From positions 1 through 42,865 of the forward strand of contig RXKB01000038.1 of the NCBI GenBank assembly GCA_003963225.1: a stretch of DNA of 42,865 bases. Reading direction: 5' to 3'. This stretch comes from Candidatus Babelota bacterium. Its GTDB lineage: Bacteria > Babelota > Babeliae > Babelales > Vermiphilaceae. The notes under the pieces are model-generated. The model made no database searches. It was not told the origin of the DNA and saw nothing but the letters and a program-made list of their open reading frames with translations. Shown here one piece after another: positions 39,295 through 42,865 of this stretch (position 1 is the first letter of the stretch; each line of letters opens with the position of its first letter). Position numbers and translations under genes: made by a program.

Positions 39295-39475
39295 AGGAAT
39301 GAGAGGCTGGGAGGGACGGCTTTACTCCTATTACAGTCCACCACAGACCTTAGTTTAAATCGCCATGAATTAAGTGTCACCAGCTTCACCTATCGACCTT
39401 GCCACGGCAAGCTAAGACTCAACAAGATCGAATGAGTGGTTCAAGGCTCTCACAATTCCTTGAACCCCACCATTT
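39295..39475 (+). ncRNA. Candidate structured RNA, ~180 nt
   Basis: AGGAAT-GAGAG (39295-39305) can pair with CTCTC-ACA-ATTCCT (39448-39461), joining the two ends. Alternatively GGTTCAAGG (39438-39446) pairs with CCTTGAACC (39458-39466). Internal stems include GACCTTAGTT with AATTAAGTGTC (one mismatch) and CTTGC/GCAAG (39408-39421 area). No gene fits. On the minus strand the same DNA is the 3' UTR of the transglycosylase gene, so strand is uncertain. No match to tRNA, tmRNA or RNase P. Confidence 0.35.
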
Positions 39476-39482
39476 TACCATA

Positions 39483-40139
39483 TTAATACCAATCTGAAGT
39501 CTTTGTAACTGCACCAAAGTTGTTGTAGCAAGTACCTCTACAGTGCCAAAATGCGTAAGCTCGTTCCCAGGTGTTATATCGACCCCTTATATAGGAATCC
39601 ATCCATTTAATCTGGCAGACAGGGTCTTGTAAAGTACAGGGCATTTTTGAACAAGGTAATGATTGAGGTATACCGCATGCACCAGAACTAGGATTAATGG
39701 CATCTGGCCGACATCCTGATTCTCTTATTATTAACTGCTCAACAGCAGCGCTATAAGGTACTCCAGCTTGTGCAATCCAGCTCATACAGTCATCGCTTGG
39801 TGATTCTAAAGATCTTCCAGAAGGTGCAACCTTTTGAGCAGGCTTATCAATACAATTGAAAGGTGGATTTTCTTCTATATATTGAGTACTCTGGTCACAA
39901 TTATTTGGATTATCTTGCCAAGTAACTACTTTAGTTTCAGCCTGTTCAACTTTACTTTTATCAGTATTATTTGCTTTAAATTTTTTTATATCAGATGAAG
40001 TTAATACTCCATCATGTCTATTAGCTGCACCAACAGAATCAAGTTCTTGGTTTGCAGGCGGTTGCATTGCATATGCAGCGCTTCCTGTAATTATGATAGT
40101 TGCAATTATCTGCAACCCATCAATGATATATTTTTTCAT
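39483..40139 (-). CDS. Exported lytic transglycosylase (Apf/lysozyme-like)
   Basis: The 218-residue protein (ATG 40139) has a signal peptide (MKKYIIDGLQIIATIIITGS, then AAYA), a polar linker of about 80 residues, and a C-terminal lysozyme-like domain: LIIRESGCRPDAINPSSGAC (catalytic Glu in RES), GIPQSLPCSKM and WMDSYIRGRYNTWERAYAFW. At least ten Cys suggest disulphides outside the cell. It would cut peptidoglycan from the outer face. It lies not in the late lysis cassette but behind the early-type promoter C with a small membrane protein, so superinfection exclusion or wall remodelling is possible. Confidence 0.75.
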   Translation of the reverse strand: MKKYIIDGLQIIATIIITGSAAYAMQPPANQELDSVGAANRHDGVLTSSDIKKFKANNTDKSKVEQAETKVVTWQDNPNNCDQSTQYIEENPPFNCIDKPAQKVAPSGRSLESPSDDCMSWIAQAGVPYSAAVEQLIIRESGCRPDAINPSSGACGIPQSLPCSKMPCTLQDPVCQIKWMDSYIRGRYNTWERAYAFWHCRGTCYNNFGAVTKTSDWY

Positions 40140-40171
40140 AATGTGCCCTATGGTCACTGGCAGGGGAGGGC

Positions 40172-40354
40172 TTATTTATCCTGTTTAAGTTGTTTGTAAA
40201 TATGATTTACTATAAATAGTATACCAAATCCTACAACTGCTACGCCAACTATATATTTGTTGCTGAAGTTGACCCAACCCGCTAAACTTGCTCCAGCTAA
40301 TAGGATAAGCCCATAACCGAATGGTGCGATTGCTGTTATAAAGTTATCAAACAT
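40172..40354 (-). CDS. Small two-segment membrane protein, 60 aa
   Basis: Two hydrophobic segments (about 8-28 and 34-52) with a basic C-terminal tail (HIYKQLKQDK). AAGGAG precedes the ATG. It is the first gene behind promoter C and lies 32 bp before the exported transglycosylase. Layout is holin-like or pilin-like (VirB2-like); with the partner enzyme it could form a small export, exclusion or lysis pair. Confidence 0.65.
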   Translation of the reverse strand: MFDNFITAIAPFGYGLILLAGASLAGWVNFSNKYIVGVAVVGFGILFIVNHIYKQLKQDK

Positions 40355-40395
40355 TTTATAGCTCCTTACTGCTTATTTTTTATTGATACTATTCC

Positions 40396-40424
40396 ATACT
40401 AGCACACTATAAGCAGTATGTCAA
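40396..40424 (-). promoter_or_regulatory. Leftward promoter, copy C of the shared family
   Basis: On the minus strand: TTGACA (40419-40424), spacer TACTGCTTATAGTGTGC (17 bp), TAGTAT (40396-40401) with an extended TGC. It shares a 20-bp block with copy B. It reads into the membrane protein and the transglycosylase. Confidence 0.8.
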
Positions 40425-40633
40425 GACCCAATTTTCTTAATTATTCTAACTCGCCAGTTTTTATCAGATAACATCAGTCTGGTCCTCGAGCTAAAATAAT
40501 ACCTATAAGCAGAAGACTTAACATCGCCACCGATAGATCGACTATGATATTCAAGAGATACATGGACAAATAAGAGCTTATTTAAAAGTGGTTGTTCTAT
40601 TTCATAGCCTCGCGGCTGTTTTAAAAATCTCAT
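40421..40633 (-). CDS. Basic hypothetical protein, 70 aa
   Basis: Arg/Lys/Tyr-rich 70 aa (MRFLKQPRGYEIEQPLLNKL). Starts by ATGA overlap with the gene above. Its last codons overlap the -35 of promoter C. Not recognised. Confidence 0.65.
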   Translation of the reverse strand: MRFLKQPRGYEIEQPLLNKLLFVHVSLEYHSRSIGGDVKSSAYRYYFSSRTRLMLSDKNWRVRIIKKIGS

Positions 40634-40950
40634 TTCTTCTTTTTCTTCTTGGTGGCTCCAGGTACACCAGCTCTAATCTCGACAAGCTGTCTTGGCGGTA
40701 GCTCGGTAGAAGGTACTGGCTCATATTCAGAACTTTCTACCATCATCATAATAGCCTCTAACCTTATATCGTACACAACACCTCGCAACTTGGCGTCTTC
40801 TGGTACTCCCTCTATTAATTTAGTTCGCTTGGCAAATAGCAGTCCTTTAGTAAATAGTTGTGTAAAAGCAACAGGGTCTACCATGAGTACTCGTATACGA
40901 CGATACAATATCTCTCTTTGATGCTCTTCTTTTTTAATCTTTACTGTCAT
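40630..40950 (-). CDS. Hypothetical protein with poly-Lys end, 106 aa
   Basis: AAAGGAG precedes the ATG. Mixed charged protein ending in a run of Lys (TKKKKKK), which would suit nucleic-acid or membrane contact. Lies directly after RusA. Not recognised. Confidence 0.65.
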   Translation of the reverse strand: MTVKIKKEEHQREILYRRIRVLMVDPVAFTQLFTKGLLFAKRTKLIEGVPEDAKLRGVVYDIRLEAIMMMVESSEYEPVPSTELPPRQLVEIRAGVPGATKKKKKK

Positions 40951-40962
40951 ATTATTTCTCCT

Positions 40963-41343
40963 TTACTCATCTAAAAATATTTCTGTACGTGGGTTATTTT
41001 TATCTATTCCTCCATACTGGAGTGTTATACAATCAACATATTTTGTATTATCATCTGGTAATATACCTGATTGAGTTAAAGCATCCATTACTCCTGCAGC
41101 GGCATTATCGAGATCGCGCCGAATATCTGTGCTGAAATAGAATACAATTGAAACACTGATAGGAAATTCTGTTACTTTATAGCCCTTGAATTGTAATGCA
41201 AGTTCTTTCGCAGCATCTTCTCTATATTCTTTTGATTTCTTAGAAGACATTATAAAAGGAACTCTTTTACCGCCAGAATAACGATACCCTATAATTTTGT
41301 CGTTCTTCTGACTAGATGCATTACCCTTCACTATTAATTTCAT
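40963..41343 (-). CDS. rusA: Holliday junction resolvase RusA
   Basis: The 126-residue protein carries the RusA core: DIRRDLDNAAAGVMDALTQS (73-92) with Asp77, Asp79 and Asp87, and GILPDDNTKYVD (93-104) with Asp97/98, matching the metal-binding aspartates of the family. It cuts four-way junctions to resolve recombination or replication intermediates before packaging. GGAGGG precedes the ATG at 41343, which overlaps the HNH-like gene by 23 bp. Confidence 0.9.
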   Translation of the reverse strand: MKLIVKGNASSQKNDKIIGYRYSGGKRVPFIMSSKKSKEYREDAAKELALQFKGYKVTEFPISVSIVFYFSTDIRRDLDNAAAGVMDALTQSGILPDDNTKYVDCITLQYGGIDKNNPRTEIFLDE

Positions 41344-41626
41344 GTGCCCTCCTGTGACAAAATCGCACCAACCATACCAGATTAGATTCGCTGTAGTATA
41401 GCTCAGGCGCTTCCTCGCGGCCTTTTATATGATGAAGGTCCATTGACCTAGGTTCGAGTGAAAAACCGCACCTGGGTAGCCCTAGCACGTAATCCTGGCA
41501 CTTTAACAGGCCATCATCATCCTTATCGCGCTCAGCTTTTTCGTCTCGGAACTTTTGCCACTTTTTTGTCAGCGGTCCGACTCTTTTTATCTTGCTTCTT
41601 TTTAATGTATTCTTTCGGTTCATCAT
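41321..41626 (-). CDS. HNH / NinG-like nuclease, 101 aa
   Basis: The 101 residues hold a basic N-terminus (MMNRKNTLKRSKIKRVGPLT), Cys43 and Cys53, and an HNH-like end SMDLHHIKGREEAPELYYSE with CHRRAHE (His-His, Asn in ESNLVWLV, His). This resembles the small HNH or recombination-type proteins next to RusA in many phages. AGGA precedes the ATG. Overlaps the RusA start by 23 bp. Confidence 0.75.
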   Translation of the reverse strand: MMNRKNTLKRSKIKRVGPLTKKWQKFRDEKAERDKDDDGLLKCQDYVLGLPRCGFSLEPRSMDLHHIKGREEAPELYYSESNLVWLVRFCHRRAHEINSEG

Positions 41627-41798
41627 ATATAAATCCTATTCTAGCCTTTTCTAGCAGACTTTGCTTTCGAGGCTTTTCCGCCTCGTCTTTGGATAATTTT
41701 AAGCTCTCTATCTTTGCCCTGATCTTTAAGGGTGCCAAAATAACCGCGCTTCCTATGACGACCACCAATAGCACCAATTCGAGAGTGGATATTTTCAC
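41532..41798 (-). CDS. Overlapping ORF with N-terminal membrane segment (uncertain)
   Basis: An 88-residue frame starts at a GTG (41798) with AGGAG seven bases upstream. It overlaps the gene above by 158 bp and the HNH gene below by 95 bp, each in another frame. It encodes a clear membrane helix (TLELVLLVVVIGSAVILAPL) and a Lys/Arg-rich tail. The ribosome site may arise by chance from Lys-Glu-Arg codons, so it could be a shadow. If real, it is an out-of-frame nested gene. Confidence 0.35.
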   Translation of the reverse strand: MKISTLELVLLVVVIGSAVILAPLKIRAKIESLKLSKDEAEKPRKQSLLEKARIGFIYDEPKEYIKKKQDKKSRTADKKVAKVPRRKS

Positions 41799-41898
41799 CT
41801 TCTCTCTCCTTTCTTGTTAAAGCAGCTTTTCTGCCAGCTGCTTGTCTATCAAATTTTGGGATTTTACGCCCCATTGTATCTACTTTTTTCATTAGCAT
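41641..41898 (-). CDS. Very basic Gly/Arg/Lys-rich small protein, 85 aa
   Basis: The 85 residues include AAGRKAALTRKEREGENIHS, RIGAIGGRHRKRGYF and RRGGKASKAKSARKG. The strong positive charge suggests DNA or RNA binding. The ATG is directly after the stop of gene 41899-42258. Not recognised beyond composition. Confidence 0.6.
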   Translation of the reverse strand: MLMKKVDTMGRKIPKFDRQAAGRKAALTRKEREGENIHSRIGAIGGRHRKRGYFGTLKDQGKDRELKIIQRRGGKASKAKSARKG

Positions 41899-42258
41899 TT
41901 ATCTTTCTGGAAATGAGTCCTGCACAGATTTGGCAAACCCAGCCATAACCTTATTATAATATGTAGGAAAATCTTCCTTTTTGCCTCCAACTGCTATGTG
42001 CTTAGCGTATAAATTTCTACGGAGATACTGAGAAGGAGTTAATTCCCCTTCCACAGTAGCATTTTCTTTTGGCAAATCTTGTTCTTTTATATCATTTAAT
42101 TTAAAAGCCAACCAACCATTTTGTTTCCAATACTCATCCATTGTAGCGAAATCTTCATTACTTATCTCTTCCAGTGTAGAAAATTTTAAAGTTACCGAAC
42201 CATCTTTCAAACGATTTGGCGAACTTGTTAATTGGGCTTTTACTAAAAGAGTTTTCAT
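41899..42258 (-). CDS. Hypothetical early protein, 119 aa
   Basis: Beta-rich N-terminus (MKTLLVKAQLTSSPNRLKDG), then YWKQNGWLAFKLNDIKEQDL and a helical C-terminus (SQYLRRNLYAKHIAVG). Phages often carry such small proteins next to SSB or exonuclease genes, but I do not recognise a family. No clear ribosome site; it is 2 bp after the gene above. Confidence 0.65.
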   Translation of the reverse strand: MKTLLVKAQLTSSPNRLKDGSVTLKFSTLEEISNEDFATMDEYWKQNGWLAFKLNDIKEQDLPKENATVEGELTPSQYLRRNLYAKHIAVGGKKEDFPTYYNKVMAGFAKSVQDSFPER

Positions 42259-42259
42259 A

Positions 42260-42565
42260 TTAAAATTCTAAATTTATATTAATAGAATTTATTTTTTCAA
42301 GAATTGTCATAATACATTCAGTTTGTTGCTCCAGCTTTTGCTTTAATGGAGAACAGTCTATAGATGCTGCATATGCTGGTAACGTCTCATCTTTAACATT
42401 CATCGGGGAAGAGACATAAGCTAATCTATCTGACGTTATTTTTATTTTGTTAAGAGCTTCACTAAGCAAATCTGAATTTCTTTCTAATACACTTATTATA
42501 TCGTCATTAACTGTTTTCGCAGCCTGCTCCATGGTCCCTTTTGGGTATACTTGTTGCTTATCCAT
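42260..42565 (-). CDS. Hypothetical helical protein, 101 aa
   Basis: AAAGG precedes the ATG. Long helix with heptad-like Leu/Ile spacing (NDDIISVLERNSDLLSEALN and LEQQTECIMTILEKI). Not recognised. Confidence 0.65.
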   Translation of the reverse strand: MDKQQVYPKGTMEQAAKTVNDDIISVLERNSDLLSEALNKIKITSDRLAYVSSPMNVKDETLPAYAASIDCSPLKQKLEQQTECIMTILEKINSININLEF

Positions 42566-42566
42566 A

Positions 42567-42773
42567 TTAAAATACCTTTCTTAAGGCTAAAAAGCCATTA
42601 CGCGGATTCTCACTTACTTCATGACCTGCAGGTAAATCACAATGGTGTGGTCTAATATCTCTAGTGAAATAAAAGATAACTTGCTTGCGATTACCTCGAA
42701 GTGTAACCTGCTTGCTATTGAGATAGTATGTTATCCCTTTTGAGTTAGTATGTCTGTATCCTACTGGTGTCAT
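42567..42773 (-). CDS. Hypothetical protein, 68 aa
   Basis: Small beta-rich basic protein (HTNSKGITYYLNSKQVTLRG, then KQVIFYFTRDIRP) with AAGGAAGG before the ATG. After circle closure it directly follows gene 12-242 in the same leftward unit. Resembles small phage proteins of this size, but I cannot name a family. Confidence 0.65.
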   Translation of the reverse strand: MTPVGYRHTNSKGITYYLNSKQVTLRGNRKQVIFYFTRDIRPHHCDLPAGHEVSENPRNGFLALRKVF

Positions 42774-42777
42774 TATA

Positions 42778-42865
42778 TTACCTTCCTTTTATAAAAGTGA
42801 CTGCTGTGGGTCTTCTACATCAATATTTTCTAAAAATTTTGCAATTTCATCATCTGATGAAAAAG
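42778..42865. repeat. Terminal direct repeat, right copy (circle closure)
   Basis: Identical to bases 1-88. It contains a partial copy (42789-42865) of the 76-residue gene at 12-242, so it should not be annotated as a second gene. Joining the ends puts gene 42567-42773 directly downstream of gene 12-242 in one leftward operon. Confidence 0.9.

Noticed and set aside
39295..39475. tmRNA, tRNA or RNase P RNA
   Set aside because: It has a GGTTCAA string and end pairing, but no acceptor stem with CCA, no tag frame with the right flanks and no conserved P4-type core.
1..42865. Alternative genetic code (UGA or UAG recoded)
   Set aside because: TGA, TAG and TAA all end genes with tight stop/start overlaps (ATGA, TAATG, TGATG), and large genes are open under the standard code.
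1..42865. Prophage features: integrase, attachment site, CI-type repressor
   Set aside because: No tyrosine or serine recombinase motif and no classical helix-turn-helix repressor was found; the ribbon-helix-helix-like protein lies in the late arm.

Overview
The window is a complete, circularly closed genome of a tailed bacteriophage. Its last 88 bases (42778-42865) repeat its first 88 (1-88), so the unique circle is 42,777 bp. The DNA is AT-rich. TAA, TAG and TGA all act as stops and Shine-Dalgarno sites are standard, so the genetic code is the normal one. The structural genes are TerS, TerL, portal, scaffold, HK97-type capsid, a beta-propeller nozzle-like protein, tail fibre and a 1317-residue internal virion protein. 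There is no tape-measure, tail-tube or sheath gene, which indicates a short-tailed (podovirus-like) particle. The endolysin (CHAP + Cpl-7 + SH3b) and an exported Apf/lysozyme-like transglycosylase suggest a host with a single membrane and thick wall, such as a Gram-positive or possibly a Patescibacteria/Saccharibacteria cell. This host guess is inference. No integrase, lysogeny repressor, tRNA, CRISPR array, DNA polymerase or RNA polymerase was found.

Two divergent transcription arms start from a control region at 13.9-14.5 kb. The leftward arm runs from 13.86 kb down to 1, across the circle joint, and on to 39.48 kb. It holds small early genes and a replication/recombination set: SF2 helicase, HNH nuclease, DnaD-like initiator, RecA-fold helicase, CHC2/Toprim primase, DUF1064-type nuclease, RecB-type exonuclease, an SSB-like protein, RusA and a second HNH protein, plus an adenine-methyltransferase-like protein and tandem diverged paralogues. 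Four sites in this arm carry the same promoter type (TTGACA, a partly conserved 17-bp spacer, then a -10), which divides the arm into four units. The phage makes initiator, primer and helicase but must borrow the host polymerase.

The rightward arm (14.47-38.95 kb) carries packaging, head, tail and lysis genes. Between TerS and TerL lie a 567-bp non-coding block with six copies of TTTACGCTAA in two clusters, a zinc-finger/RecA fusion and a CopG-like protein. The arm ends in a lysis cassette (XhlA-like protein, endolysin, small two-segment membrane protein). The two arms converge at 38.95-39.48 kb, where there are two strong hairpin terminators, a candidate promoter-to-terminator small RNA of about 80 nt, and a folded stretch with its own candidate promoter.

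The parts most worth testing are the repeat block next to the recombinase, the shared leftward promoter/operator, the branched RNA structure in the early leader (14049-14137), the SSB-like C-terminal tails on two replication proteins, and the exported transglycosylase/membrane pair placed under an early-type promoter away from the late lysis cassette.
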